The notes below the pieces were generated by a model. That model was not told the DNA's origin, did not search any database, and saw nothing but the letters and a program-made list of their open reading frames with translations. This document shows, one piece after another, positions 46,296 to 58,816 of a stretch of DNA of 64,000 nucleotides (positions are counted from its first letter, which is position 1; each line of letters begins with the position of its first letter). The position numbers were made by a program, and so were the translations under genes. Source of the stretch: Clostridium weizhouense (GTDB lineage Bacteria; Bacillota; Clostridia; Clostridiales; Clostridiaceae); contig NZ_JAHXPT010000007.1 in NCBI RefSeq assembly GCF_019431045.1, positions 124,001 through 188,000 of the forward strand. Direction: 5' to 3'.

Positions 46296-46503
46296 TAATA
46301 TTATTAATTTATAATAAATACATCAAATTAATACATATATAAACATAAATTTCACTAAAATTTTAATTAAATTATATTTACATATAGCAAATTCAGAAAA
46401 ATTAGAATAATGTGATTATAAGTATAGAGGTACTATTAATATGATATAATTGCCTTATCATGACAAGTATAAAGTAATAAATTTGGTGGGAGAGTGTGTG
46501 TAG

Positions 46504-47988
46504 ATGTTCAAATTTGAAAATCAACTTGTAAAATTAAAACATGATGTATTAACTAGTATTGTAAAAGTGGCAAAAGAGAAAGAAGTAACAAAGGAAGAAT
46601 TAGAAAAAATACCGTATCAAATAATTCCAGGCGAAGAACCTTCTTATAGAGAAAGTGTAAAACGTGAAAGAAGTATATTATTAGATAGAGCTAAATTAGC
46701 AGCAGGTTTTCTTCCAAATGGAGCAGACTCAGATGAATTAGTTAATGTAGAAGAAGAAAAGCAAATATTATATGTTATAAAAGAAGCTTGTGATATGTGT
46801 CCAACAAAGAAATTCCAAGTAACAGATGCATGTAGAAATTGCATAGCACATAAATGTCAAAGTGTTTGTAATTTTGGTGCTATAACTTATGTTGATGGAA
46901 GAGCATATATTGATCCAGATAAATGTAAGGAATGTGGAATGTGTAAAAAAGCATGTCCGTATGACGCAATTGCAGAAGATATGAGACCATGTAAAAAATC
47001 TTGCCCAACAGGTGCATTAGATATAAATTCAGATAAAAGAGCAATGATTAAAGAAGAAAAATGTGTTAATTGTGGAGCTTGTATGGCAGCATGTCCATTC
47101 GGAGCTATAGAAGATAAAAGTTCATTAGTTAGAGTTGTTAAACAATTAACTAATGAAGAAAAAGTATATGCAGTAGTTGCACCAGCAATAGCAGGGCAAT
47201 TTGGACCAAAAACAACTTATGGACAAGTTAGAAATGCAATTAAAGCATTAGGATTTACAGATATGGTAGAAGCAGCTTGTGGAGCAGATGCTGTTACTGT
47301 ACATGAAAGTAATGAATTTGTAGAGAGAATGGAAAATGGGGATGCATATATGACTAACTCATGCTGTCCAGGTTTCTTAAGCTATATTGAAAAAATGATG
47401 TCAGATCAAGTTGAAAGAATATCAGGAACTGTTTCACCAATGGTTGCAACAGCTCGTTATATAAAGGCAACTGATAAAGATGCAAAAGTAATTTTTATAG
47501 GACCTTGTACTGCTAAAAAAACAGAAGCATTAATAGATTCAATAAAAGATGCAGTAGATTATGTATTAACTTTTGAAGAATTAATGGCTTTATTTGATGG
47601 ATTTGATATAAATCCAGAAACTTGTGATGATATTTTAGTTGATGAAGCATCAATATTTGGTAGAGGATTTGGGGTTAGTGGAGGATTAACTAGCGCTATA
47701 GAAAACTATGTTAAAGATAAGCAAATAGAAATAGATTTTAAACCAGTTAAAGTTTCTGGTGGAGCTGAAATAAAGAAAACTATGACTATGGCTAAACTAG
47801 GAAGATTACAAGGAAACTTCATAGAAGGAATGATGTGTGAAGGTGGTTGTATTAACGGAGCAGGTAAGTTTGTTTCAGTAATGAAGGCTAAAGCAACATT
47901 TACAAAAATTAATCATCAAGCATCAATGAAGACTGTATTATCAAATGAAAAGATAAAGGAATATGAAGATATAAATTTAGAAAGATAA
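46504..47988 (+). CDS. [FeFe] hydrogenase, group-B-like
   Basis: This 494-residue iron-sulfur protein has an N-terminal Cys-rich part (CDMCPTKKFQVTDACRNCIAHKCQSVC), then ferredoxin-like clusters CKECGMCKKACP and CVNCGACMAACP. The H-cluster domain has TNSCCPGF (about 296), GPCTAKKTE (about 335) and EGMMCEGGCING (about 440). All four H-cluster cysteines are kept. The usual Met-Pro-Cys in motif two is Gly-Pro-Cys, as recalled for group B enzymes, so it may favour a role other than bulk H2 production. It is monocistronic. Confidence 0.88.
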   Translation: MFKFENQLVKLKHDVLTSIVKVAKEKEVTKEELEKIPYQIIPGEEPSYRESVKRERSILLDRAKLAAGFLPNGADSDELVNVEEEKQILYVIKEACDMCPTKKFQVTDACRNCIAHKCQSVCNFGAITYVDGRAYIDPDKCKECGMCKKACPYDAIAEDMRPCKKSCPTGALDINSDKRAMIKEEKCVNCGACMAACPFGAIEDKSSLVRVVKQLTNEEKVYAVVAPAIAGQFGPKTTYGQVRNAIKALGFTDMVEAACGADAVTVHESNEFVERMENGDAYMTNSCCPGFLSYIEKMMSDQVERISGTVSPMVATARYIKATDKDAKVIFIGPCTAKKTEALIDSIKDAVDYVLTFEELMALFDGFDINPETCDDILVDEASIFGRGFGVSGGLTSAIENYVKDKQIEIDFKPVKVSGGAEIKKTMTMAKLGRLQGNFIEGMMCEGGCINGAGKFVSVMKAKATFTKINHQASMKTVLSNEKIKEYEDINLER

Positions 47989-48011
47989 TAATTTTATATA
48001 AATTTTAAGAT

Positions 48012-48050
48012 AAAAAGAGTTCTAAAATCCTAGGACTCTTTTTATTTTTA
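48012..48050 (+). terminator. Terminator after the hydrogenase
   Basis: AAAAAGAGTTCTA and TAGGACTCTTTTT form a stem followed by ATTTTTA. Confidence 0.88.
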
Positions 48051-48147
48051 TGGGATTCAATATATGAAAATGTGAAAAGGAGTACATTTATTGCTTAAAA
48101 CAGTGTATTATATACAATATAGTGTATATTTACAAGGGGGATTGTAC

Positions 48148-48843
48148 ATGAAAATTTTATTAGTAGATGATGAGGAATCTATATTAAATTTAGTAAAAAT
48201 GAATTTGATTTTTGAAAATTATGAAGTGGTAACTGCAGAATGTGGAATAGATGCTATAAAATTCTTTAAAAGTGAATCTCCAGATTTAGTAGTATTGGAT
48301 TTAATGCTTCCAGATAAAGATGGATTTGAAATTATACATGAAATTCAAAATATGAACAGTGAAATTCCAATAATTATTCTTAGTGCAAAGAGTCAGTTGA
48401 ATAATAAATTACTAGGACTTCAATTGGGAGCTGATGATTATATAACCAAGCCTTTTGATAGTAGAGAATTAATTTTAAGAATAAGAGCGATATCAAGAAG
48501 AATAAATAAAGCTAAACTTATAGGAAATGATACTAGTAAACACAGAGAAAATGATATTATAGAAAAGGATTTTATAAAGATAATTGTACCTGAAAGAAGA
48601 GTTTTTATTGATTTAGATGAGATTATTTTTACCCATATAGAATTTGAAATAATACTTTTAATGGTACAGAATGCATATAAAGTTTTTACTAGAGAAGAAT
48701 TGTTAGATAAAATATGGGGGTATGATTTTAACGGGAATACTAGAGCAGTGGATATTCATATCAAAAGAATTAGAAAAAAATTATTAGGACATGAAGATGC
48801 AATTAAAACTATATATGGAGTAGGGTATAGGTTTGAGGTGTAA
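48148..48843 (+). CDS. OmpR-family response regulator
   Basis: This 231-residue regulator has a receiver domain (1-120) with the acidic pair VDDEE (5-9), phospho-acceptor Asp in VVLDLMLPDKDGF (about 52) and Lys in ITKPF (about 102). A winged-helix DNA-binding domain (about 135-230) ends with DIHIKRIRKKL...IKTIYGVGYRFEV. The ATG at 48148 follows AAGGGGG; an in-frame TTG 57 bp earlier is less likely. The kinase gene follows after 4 bp. Confidence 0.95.
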   Translation: MKILLVDDEESILNLVKMNLIFENYEVVTAECGIDAIKFFKSESPDLVVLDLMLPDKDGFEIIHEIQNMNSEIPIIILSAKSQLNNKLLGLQLGADDYITKPFDSRELILRIRAISRRINKAKLIGNDTSKHRENDIIEKDFIKIIVPERRVFIDLDEIIFTHIEFEIILLMVQNAYKVFTREELLDKIWGYDFNGNTRAVDIHIKRIRKKLLGHEDAIKTIYGVGYRFEV

Positions 48844-48847
48844 TACT

Positions 48848-50257
48848 ATGAAATTAGGAATAAAAAAGAAGATATTATTTATTAATATTACTGTCTTAAT
48901 AATGGCTATAATTGGTATATATTTAGTTACAATATATATTTTATATAGTAAGATTATAAATAGTTCTATAGAAACTCTTAAAAAGGAGAGTTATAGTAGT
49001 CAAAAGTTTGTTATGAATTATTTACAAAAAGAAGATAAAAGTTATTCTGAAAAGGTTTTGAGTGAGATGAGCCCATTTATTGCCACATATTTATCCAATA
49101 ACTGTAAAGTAAGAGTACAAATATATAGTAATAATTCATTAGTAGGTGATTCGGAAGACTATCCTGAGATAAAAAATGACGAAGATGTATCTATGGCATT
49201 AATAGGCAAAAAATCTTATATAGTTAGAAATTTAGATGGTGAATCATATATATTATTTTCGAGTCCTATTTATGACGAAGATAGAAGCATTGGCTGTATA
49301 AGATATGTATATAATTTACATAAAGAAAATACTATTATAATGAATACAATGTTTAGTATGACTTTATTTGCTATAATTTCAATTTTATTTTCTACTATTT
49401 TAAGTAATTCATTTTCAAATAAAATAGTAATGCCAATACTTAGGTTAAAAAATATTGCAAGAAAAGTTTCATATGGAGATTTTTCTAAAAAAATAAATAT
49501 AAATAGTGGTGATGAAATAGAAGATTTAGCCAATTCATTTAACATAATGTCTAACAATATAGAAAATATGATTGATAAATTAAAAGAAGAGAAAGAAAAT
49601 CAAAAAAGATTTCTTGATAATATTACACATGAATTTAAAACACCATTAGCAGCTATTATAGGATATTCAGATTTACTTTTGAGAGTAAAAAATAAAAGTG
49701 ATACAGAACAATGTATTACATATATAAGAAAAAGTAGTGATAGACTATTAAAACTTGTTGAACAATTATTAGAGTTATCAAGGCTTAATAAAAACCAATT
49801 AGAAATAAAAAAAGAAAATGTTGATATTAAATCTATAATTGAAAGTTCAGTAATGATTTTAAAGCCTAGAATGAAAAAGTTTGGTATAGATGTAAGAATA
49901 GATTTAGATTCCAAATATATCAGTATTGATAAAGAAAAAACTGAGCAAGTAATGCTTAATGTATTAGATAATGCCATAAAGTATAGTGAATGTACTAAAA
50001 TCACTATAAGTATGGACTATGATAAAGAGAATCTAAAGATATATATATATGATGATGGACAAGGTATTCCTAATCAAGAATTAAAAAATATATTTAAAAA
50101 TTTTTATACAGCACATAAGAGTTTACAGAAAAAATATGGTGGTAGTGGTTTAGGATTATCTATTTGCAAAGAAATTATGGAAAAACAATTAGGAAATATA
50201 GAAATAGAAAGTTTAAATGGGACAAGAGTTATATTAACATTTAAGGTAAATTATTAA
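48848..50257 (+). CDS. Membrane sensor histidine kinase
   Basis: This 469-residue kinase has two membrane spans (about 10-32 and 160-185) flanking an outer sensor region of about 125 residues. It has a HAMP domain (about 186-240), HisKA with NITHEFKTPLAAIIGYSD (phospho-acceptor His about 256), and HATPase with LDNAIKYS, DDGQGIP and GGSGLGLSICKE. The sensor region is not recognised. GAGGTG in the end of the regulator gene is its ribosome site. It is followed by two outward-facing anchored proteins, which may belong to the same signalling unit. Confidence 0.94.
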   Translation: MKLGIKKKILFINITVLIMAIIGIYLVTIYILYSKIINSSIETLKKESYSSQKFVMNYLQKEDKSYSEKVLSEMSPFIATYLSNNCKVRVQIYSNNSLVGDSEDYPEIKNDEDVSMALIGKKSYIVRNLDGESYILFSSPIYDEDRSIGCIRYVYNLHKENTIIMNTMFSMTLFAIISILFSTILSNSFSNKIVMPILRLKNIARKVSYGDFSKKININSGDEIEDLANSFNIMSNNIENMIDKLKEEKENQKRFLDNITHEFKTPLAAIIGYSDLLLRVKNKSDTEQCITYIRKSSDRLLKLVEQLLELSRLNKNQLEIKKENVDIKSIIESSVMILKPRMKKFGIDVRIDLDSKYISIDKEKTEQVMLNVLDNAIKYSECTKITISMDYDKENLKIYIYDDGQGIPNQELKNIFKNFYTAHKSLQKKYGGSGLGLSICKEIMEKQLGNIEIESLNGTRVILTFKVNY

Positions 50258-50289
50258 AAAACAAACTTAAAAGTTGAAGAATATATATT

Positions 50290-50353
50290 AAAGAAAGTCT
50301 GTGGCTTTTAAGCATAATTGTTAATTGAAACATGGTGTAGCCACTTTTGTTCT
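50290..50353. repeat. Dispersed structured intergenic repeat (copy B)
   Basis: GAAAGTC-TGT-GGCTTTT (50293-50309) is the counterpart of the hairpin at 27380-27396, with wobble pairs keeping the stem. The tail ATGGTGTAGCCACTTTTGTT matches the tail of copy A. A segment of about 12 bp present in copy A is missing. Confidence 0.6.
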
Positions 50354-50374
50354 AAAGGAGGGTAAATCACATCT

Positions 50375-51217
50375 ATGATGAATTTTAAAAATAATAAAAT
50401 CATAAACGTATGTATCATATTTTTCATATTAAATATTATATTTATAGGTGTTTACCTTAAAAAATCAATATATAATAAAGTTATTGTAATAGAGGATAAA
50501 GAACAAGTTTTACAGTATGCATCTGATTCGATTCCAGTGAAAATAGATTTTCATAGTAAGAGATGGGGAAAAGTTATTGTTACGTCTAATGAAACATTAA
50601 AAGAATTTTGCAATCTTGTTGATTCTATGCCAAGAAATGACAATTTTTATAATTCGCAGATGGAAACCTCTTCTGATGAGATAACTGGAACAATTCAATA
50701 TTTAGATGGTAAGAAAGGTACATTGTGTTTAGGTAATAATCTCAGAATAAATGATGTTTATTATGGAGGAAATTATGGAGCTGCATATATAAATAGGCTA
50801 AGAAATTATATAAATGATATCTTCTGTACACCTTCAGTATTAGCAGAACTTATGAATGATAAAAATAAGATAGTAATTGTAGATAAATATAACAATAGTA
50901 ATAAATGTGGAAGTAATGATAAAACTTTAATTAAAAATAAAATTTTAGAATTAAAAAGAATAACTGATAATACAAAATTAGAAAAAGCGATATCAGATAA
51001 GGGAGATTTAAATTATCATATTAGAATATATAATGAAGATTCTGTTGCTATAGATCAGAATACATTAGATTATGAAAAGGATAGTTATGATGTGATTAGT
51101 ATTGATATTTATGAAAATGGTTATGCGGTTGTTAGAGATTATGGTAATGAAATTGTAAATTCTTTTTATATGGAAGGTGATTTAAATAATTTATGTGATA
51201 GATTATTTAATAGATAG
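50375..51217 (+). CDS. Unknown membrane-anchored protein, 280 aa
   Basis: I do not recognise a family with confidence, though a DUF3919-like protein is possible. Residues 8-28 form a single N-terminal membrane anchor. The rest is an extracytoplasmic domain of mixed charge with several cysteines (for example CLGNN, FCTPS, KCGSN). AAAGGAGGG precedes the start, ATG ATG. It lies between the histidine kinase and a substrate-binding protein with a small gap on each side (118 and 23 bp), so a role in the same sensing unit is inferred. Confidence 0.7.
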   Translation: MMNFKNNKIINVCIIFFILNIIFIGVYLKKSIYNKVIVIEDKEQVLQYASDSIPVKIDFHSKRWGKVIVTSNETLKEFCNLVDSMPRNDNFYNSQMETSSDEITGTIQYLDGKKGTLCLGNNLRINDVYYGGNYGAAYINRLRNYINDIFCTPSVLAELMNDKNKIVIVDKYNNSNKCGSNDKTLIKNKILELKRITDNTKLEKAISDKGDLNYHIRIYNEDSVAIDQNTLDYEKDSYDVISIDIYENGYAVVRDYGNEIVNSFYMEGDLNNLCDRLFNR

Positions 51218-51240
51218 TCTTATAATATGGAGGGATTAGT

Positions 51241-52281
51241 GTGTTTAAGAGAAAAATCAATAAGGTAGGGCTATGCGTTGTATTTATAATCTTTATTTCA
51301 ATTATTTGTTTCTATAATATATATTATAGAAACAAAGGGTTACCAAATCTTAAAAATGAAAATTTAATTGTTTATGTTACTTTTAATGAAGATGAAGCTA
51401 AAGTATTATTAGATGGCTTTAAGGAAAGGACAGGTTGCAATTATTCATTTTTAAGATTTCCAACTGAAGAAGGAGCAGAAAAAATTATTAAAGAGCAGAA
51501 TTCTGGAAAAGCAGATATATTTTTAGGTGGAACAACAGATGCTATTGAATTACTAAAAATTAATAATTGTCTTGATAAATATATAATTAAAGATTCTAAT
51601 AGGATTCCATCTCAATATAGAGATACTGATGGTTATTGGACAGGTTTATATATTGAAGCACTTTCAATAGGTATAAATGAAGAACGATGGAATAAAGAAT
51701 TTAGTGATATAAAAAAGCCAACAACTATACAAGAACTTATAAACCCTAGATTCAGGGGAGAAATAGTTTTACCTGATCCTAGAACATCGGGAACAGGATA
51801 TACTTTTTTATCTTATTTAGTACAAACTATGGGAAAAAAAGAAGGACTAGAGTTTTTCATGAATTTAAAAAATAATGTAGGACAATTTACTGATAGTGGA
51901 TTTACGCCAGCTAAAAAGGTAGGGGTTGGTGAATACTTAATAACTGTTAATTTTATAAATCAACAACTTATAGTAAAGAATTCTGGATTTAAAATAGAAT
52001 CTATTATTCCAGATAATACAGGTTGGACAATATGTCCGATAGCTAAACTAAAAAATTGTTCAAATAGTAAGGCTGCAGAAGCATTTATAGAATATTGTAC
52101 AACAAAAGAAGCTGGAAATGCACTTAATGACTTTTCAATGGCAGTACCTACAATTAGTCAAGATAATGATTTAAATATAAAGAAAACTTTTGATTCAAAT
52201 AAACTAAATAGCAAATATGATTTTAATAAAGCTGCAAAAGATAGAGAAGAATTACTAAAAGATTTAAATAAAATAATGTAA
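51241..52281 (+). CDS. Membrane-tethered extracellular solute-binding protein (iron/phosphate-ester type)
   Basis: This 346-residue type II periplasmic-binding fold protein has an uncleaved-looking anchor (8-28), then LIVYVTFNEDEAKVLLDGFKERTG, ADIFLGGTTDAIELL, DPRTSGTGYTFLSYLV and KAAEAFIEYCTTKEAG. These are typical of Fe3+- or PgtC-like binding proteins. No lipobox is visible. No permease or ATPase gene is adjacent; the cluster instead begins with a two-component system. It may therefore be a sensory co-receptor rather than a transporter subunit. The start is GTG after GGAGGG. Confidence 0.82.
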   Translation: MFKRKINKVGLCVVFIIFISIICFYNIYYRNKGLPNLKNENLIVYVTFNEDEAKVLLDGFKERTGCNYSFLRFPTEEGAEKIIKEQNSGKADIFLGGTTDAIELLKINNCLDKYIIKDSNRIPSQYRDTDGYWTGLYIEALSIGINEERWNKEFSDIKKPTTIQELINPRFRGEIVLPDPRTSGTGYTFLSYLVQTMGKKEGLEFFMNLKNNVGQFTDSGFTPAKKVGVGEYLITVNFINQQLIVKNSGFKIESIIPDNTGWTICPIAKLKNCSNSKAAEAFIEYCTTKEAGNALNDFSMAVPTISQDNDLNIKKTFDSNKLNSKYDFNKAAKDREELLKDLNKIM

Positions 52282-52297
52282 ATTTAGAATTAATGGA

Positions 52298-52344
52298 GAT
52301 AAATAATCATATATATTATGTAATTGATTATTTATCTTTAATTA
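52298..52344 (+). terminator. Hairpin terminator after the binding-protein gene
   Basis: AGATAAATAATCA and TGATTATTTATCT form a 13-bp perfect stem followed by TTAATTATATT. Confidence 0.75.
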
Positions 52345-52610
52345 TATTACGGATAATATTACTTTAATTGAATATAACTATAAAAATAAGTGAAAAATAA
52401 TTATTAGGTAATTTAAAGATAAAAATATACTATATAAAAAACTATAAAAAAGTTAACATAATAAATAAAGAAATAAAAAAGAAAAATAGAGATAATTTAA
52501 GAGAATAAGAGAAAAAAGAATATAATTAAATATATTTAAGAAATAAAGCTTTATAATATTAGAAAAAATATTTGAATTATATGGTCATAAAGGATATTAT
52601 AATAAATATA
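52345..52610. other. A-rich upstream region of groESL
   Basis: The sequence is strongly depleted in C and made largely of A and G on the plus strand (about 52440-52560). It ends in the candidate -10 TATAAT at 52598-52603. The A-tracts could act as an UP-type element. No gene is seen. Confidence 0.4.
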
Positions 52611-52637
52611 TTAGCACTCGATGTTGATGAGTGCTAA
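52611..52637 (+). promoter_or_regulatory. CIRCE operator (HrcA binding site)
   Basis: TTAGCACTC, 9 nt, GAGTGCTAA is an exact match to the CIRCE consensus. It lies 8 bp after a TATAAT box and 46 bp before the groES start, so HrcA repression at the start of transcription is expected. Confidence 0.98.
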
Positions 52638-52683
52638 TACTTGAAATAAAAATAACAATTTTAATATATAGGAGGGACTTTTT

Positions 52684-52968
52684 ATGAGAATTAAACCACT
52701 TGGAGAAAGAGTTGTAATTAAAAAATTAGAAGCAGAAGAAAAAACTAAAAGCGGAATAGTTTTAACAGGTACTGCTAAGGAAGTACCACAAGAAGCAGAA
52801 GTTGTAGCTGTAGGTCCAGGAGCTGTAGTTGATGGAACCAGAATCGATATGGAAGTTAAAGTAGGAGATAAAGTATTATATTCTAGATATGCTGGGACTG
52901 AAGTAAAAGTAGATGGTGAAGAATATATGATATTAAAACAAGAAGATATATTAGCGATAGTTGAATAG
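52684..52968 (+). CDS. groES: Co-chaperonin GroES
   Basis: This 94-residue cap protein forms heptamers that close the GroEL folding chamber. It has the N-terminal [27 protein letters not shown] with the mobile loop (about 16-33) and the roof segment [20 protein letters not shown] precedes the ATG. It is the first gene of a two-gene heat-shock operon under CIRCE. Confidence 0.98.
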   Translation: MRIKPLGERVVIKKLEAEEKTKSGIVLTGTAKEVPQEAEVVAVGPGAVVDGTRIDMEVKVGDKVLYSRYAGTEVKVDGEEYMILKQEDILAIVE

Positions 52969-52981
52969 GAGGGTGTTATAA

Positions 52982-54607
<1,626 letters not shown>

Positions 54608-54623
54608 AATATAATACAAAAAT

Positions 54624-54658
54624 AAAAAGTCATCAGTAATGATGGCTTTTTATTTTTG
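54624..54658 (+). terminator. Terminator of groESL
   Basis: AAAAAGTCATCA and TGATGGCTTTTT form a stem followed by ATTTTTG. Confidence 0.88.
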
Positions 54659-54769
54659 TATTAATAAGATTAATATTATTTAAAGATAATTTAAATTGGA
54701 AAAAAATGTATATAAAATATTCAAATAGAGATAATACAAATAACAATAAAATTATTAGTAGGTGATATT

Positions 54770-55174
54770 ATGAATAGGTTAAGCTTTAAAAAATATTATA
54801 AGAAAAAAGGTTTTACATTAATTGAATTGATTGCTGTAATTGGTATTATAGCTATTTTAGCTACAGTGTTATTGCCTAAAGTAAGCGGATATATAAAAGA
54901 AGCTAAAAAAACAAAGGTTATAGATCAATGTAGGAAAGTTGTTATGGCTGTTGAATCTTATGACTTAAGAAATGAGTGTGTTTATGAAAGAGGTAAGACA
55001 ATTAGTAACGCTAAAAAAGAAAGAGGAATAGAAAAGTATCTTAAAGATGTTTCACTAAATAATCTTAATATAGATAAGACAACAATTGGGGATTGTTATA
55101 AGGTTTTAAATGGTAAAGAATTTGATTTTGAAGAAAATACAGAAATTTTAGACGTCTCTAATATAGAAAAATAA
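54770..55174 (+). CDS. Orphan type IV prepilin-like protein
   Basis: This 134-residue protein has a basic leader followed by KKGFTLIELIAVIGIIAILATVLLP. The prepilin peptidase site is G-F, and the conserved Glu5 and hydrophobic helix follow. The leader is about 17 residues. After the helix there is a small globular domain with two or three cysteines. No pilus assembly, peptidase or other pilin gene is adjacent; the neighbours are groEL and guaB. The ribosome site is AGTAGGTGATATT. It may act with a pilus or pseudopilus encoded elsewhere. Confidence 0.88.
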   Translation: MNRLSFKKYYKKKGFTLIELIAVIGIIAILATVLLPKVSGYIKEAKKTKVIDQCRKVVMAVESYDLRNECVYERGKTISNAKKERGIEKYLKDVSLNNLNIDKTTIGDCYKVLNGKEFDFEENTEILDVSNIEK

Positions 55175-55217
55175 TTAAATAAAAAATATAAATTAAAGAA
55201 ATAATATATTTTAGAAT

Positions 55218-55254
55218 ACTGATTTATTTAAGATAAATCAGTGTTTATATTTTT
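55218..55254 (+). terminator. Terminator after the pilin gene
   Basis: ACTGATTTAT and ATAAATCAGT form a stem followed by GTTTATATTTTT. Confidence 0.82.
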
Positions 55255-55275
55255 GCAACTTTAATTTCAAATTTA

Positions 55276-55304
55276 TTGACTTTAAGTCTATCTTACATTA
55301 TAAT
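55276..55304 (+). promoter_or_regulatory. Sigma-A promoter of guaB
   Basis: TTGACT (55276-55281) and TATAAT (55299-55304) are 17 bp apart, about 30 bp before the purine aptamer. Confidence 0.85.
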
Positions 55305-55332
55305 AATTTTAATCAAAGTTAGAATAAATTAA

Positions 55333-55401
55333 AAGCTCATATAAACCTTGAATATGGCAGGGAGTATCTACCGGAAACCTTAAATTTCCGACTATGAGTG
55401 A
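55333..55401 (+). promoter_or_regulatory. Guanine-type purine riboswitch
   Basis: The conserved core is CTCATATAA, ATATGGC, GTATCTACCGGAAACC and TTTCCGACTATGAG. The P1 arms CTCAT/ATGAG close it. The specificity base in CCGACTATGAG is C, which indicates guanine or hypoxanthine rather than adenine. It is followed by a terminator and guaB. Confidence 0.93.
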
Positions 55402-55434
55402 TTTTAATATATAATATAATGTAATATTATATTA

Positions 55435-55473
55435 ACATATTAACTTCACTTAGAAGATTAATATGTTTTTTTT
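55435..55473 (+). terminator. Purine-riboswitch terminator
   Basis: ACATATTAA and TTAATATGT, with a loop CTTCACTTAGAAGA, are followed by TTTTTTT. Confidence 0.85.
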
Positions 55474-55523
55474 GTACATAAAATTAAGAAAAAAATGCAA
55501 TAAAACTTTCAAAATTAATATAA

Positions 55524-57008
<1,485 letters not shown>

Positions 57009-57069
57009 TTAGTTTATAAAATAATATATCATAATAATTAGTTTGTAAAAACAGTTTCAGGAGGAAATA

Positions 57070-58611
57070 ATGAAGAAAGAGTTAGTTTTAGTTATAGATT
57101 TTGGTGGACAATATAATCAGTTAATTGCAAGAAGAGTAAGAGAATGTAATGTATATTGTGAAGTGCATCCTTATAATTTAAGTGTTGATAAAATAAAAGA
57201 AATGAATCCAAAGGGAATCATTTTCACTGGTGGACCAAACAGTGTATATGGAGAAGATTCTCCTTTATGTGATAAAGCTATATTTGAAATAGGAGTACCT
57301 ATTTTAGGTATATGTTATGGTTCTCAACTTATGTCTCATATGCTTGAAGGTAAAGTAGCAACTGCACCTGTAAGTGAATATGGAAAAACAAAAGTTGATG
57401 TAAAAGTAGAATCTAAACTTTTTGAAGGAGTATCACCTTCAACAATATGTTGGATGAGTCATACTGATTACATAGAAAAAGCACCAGAAGGATTTAAAGT
57501 AATAGGGAATACTCCTGTTTGTCCTGTTGCAGCTATGGAATGTGAAAATAAAAAATTATATGCAGTTCAATTTCATCCAGAAGTTATGCATACACAAGAA
57601 GGTACAAAAATGCTTTCAAATTTTGTTTATAATATTTGTGGATGTAGTGGAGATTGGAAAATGGATTCATTTGTTGAAAAGACAATTGAAGAAATTCGTG
57701 AAAAAGTTGGAAAAGGTAAAGTATTATGTGCATTATCAGGTGGAGTTGACTCATCAGTAGCAGCTGTATTACTTTCAAAAGCTGTTGGAAAGCAATTAAC
57801 TTGTGTATTTGTAGATCATGGTTTACTTCGTAAAAATGAAGGTGATGAAGTTGAAGAAATATTTGGACCTAACGGTCAATATGATTTAAACTTTATTCGT
57901 GTAAATGCACAAGAAAGATTTTATGAAAAATTAGCTGGAGTAGAAGAACCAGAACAAAAGAGAAAAATTATTGGAGAAGAATTTATAAGAGTATTCGAAG
58001 AAGAAGCTAAAAAAATAGGAACTGTAGATTATCTTGTACAAGGAACTATTTATCCAGATGTAATTGAAAGTGGTCTTGGAAAGTCAGCAGTTATAAAATC
58101 TCACCATAATGTTGGAGGACTTCCTGATTATGTTGATTTTAAAGAAATAATAGAACCTCTTAGATTATTATTTAAAGATGAAGTGCGTAAAGCAGGTTTA
58201 GAACTTGGAATACCTAAAAAGTTAGTGTTTAGACAACCTTTCCCAGGTCCAGGTCTTGGAATACGTATTATTGGAGAAGTAACAGCTGAAAAAGTTAAAA
58301 TAGTTCAAGAGGCAGATGCAATATATAGAGAAGAAATTGCAAAGGCAGGAATTGATAAAGAAATTGGTCAATATTTTGCAGCTCTTACTAATATGCGTTC
58401 AGTAGGTGTTATGGGTGATGAAAGAACATATGATTATGCAGTTGCACTTCGTGCTGTAACTACAAGTGATTTCATGACAGCTGAAAGTGCAGATCTTCCA
58501 TGGGAAGTACTTGGAAAAGTAACAACTAGAATTATAAATGAAGTAAAAGGTGTAAATCGTGTAATGTATGATTGCACAGGAAAACCACCAGCAACTATAG
58601 AATTTGAATAG
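57070..58611 (+). CDS. guaA: GMP synthase (glutamine-hydrolysing)
   Basis: This 513-residue enzyme aminates XMP to GMP. It has a class I amidotransferase domain (1-190) with nucleophile Cys in [11 protein letters not shown] (about 80) and His-Glu in QFHPEVMHT (about 168). An ATP-pyrophosphatase domain has the P-loop [10 protein letters not shown] (about 224), and the C-terminal dimerisation domain ends in [28 protein letters not shown] precedes the ATG. It is the last gene of the guaBA unit. Confidence 0.98.
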   Translation: MKKELVLVIDFGGQYNQLIARRVRECNVYCEVHPYNLSVDKIKEMNPKGIIFTGGPNSVYGEDSPLCDKAIFEIGVPILGICYGSQLMSHMLEGKVATAPVSEYGKTKVDVKVESKLFEGVSPSTICWMSHTDYIEKAPEGFKVIGNTPVCPVAAMECENKKLYAVQFHPEVMHTQEGTKMLSNFVYNICGCSGDWKMDSFVEKTIEEIREKVGKGKVLCALSGGVDSSVAAVLLSKAVGKQLTCVFVDHGLLRKNEGDEVEEIFGPNGQYDLNFIRVNAQERFYEKLAGVEEPEQKRKIIGEEFIRVFEEEAKKIGTVDYLVQGTIYPDVIESGLGKSAVIKSHHNVGGLPDYVDFKEIIEPLRLLFKDEVRKAGLELGIPKKLVFRQPFPGPGLGIRIIGEVTAEKVKIVQEADAIYREEIAKAGIDKEIGQYFAALTNMRSVGVMGDERTYDYAVALRAVTTSDFMTAESADLPWEVLGKVTTRIINEVKGVNRVMYDCTGKPPATIEFE

Positions 58612-58631
58612 TAGATAAAATATAAGAAAAT

Positions 58632-58684
58632 AAAAAGTAGTTATATTTTGCTTATTTGATTAAGTGAAATATAACTACTTTTTT
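58632..58684 (+). terminator. Terminator of guaBA
   Basis: AAAAAGTAGTTATATTT and AAATATAACTACTTTTTT form a 17-bp stem with a T-tract. Confidence 0.9.
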
Positions 58685-58816
58685 GCTATATAAAAAATGA
58701 TTTTGAAGTATTTATCTTAAGATTAAATGATATATTTTAAAAATATAAAATAATAACACAAAAATAGGTTTTTGCATATTATATATTATAATATTTTTAC
58801 AAAAGGAGTTAAAGAG

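Noticed and set aside
48091-48147. N-terminal extension of the response regulator from an in-frame TTG
   Set aside because: The extension (YYIQYSVYLQGG) does not belong to the receiver fold, and AAGGGGG stands directly before the ATG at 48148, although AAAAGGAG near 48075 keeps a leader peptide conceivable.
57009-57069. Second purine riboswitch before guaA
   Set aside because: Only a short A/T direct repeat (ATAATTAGTTT) is present, with no aptamer core. guaA most likely shares the guaB transcript.
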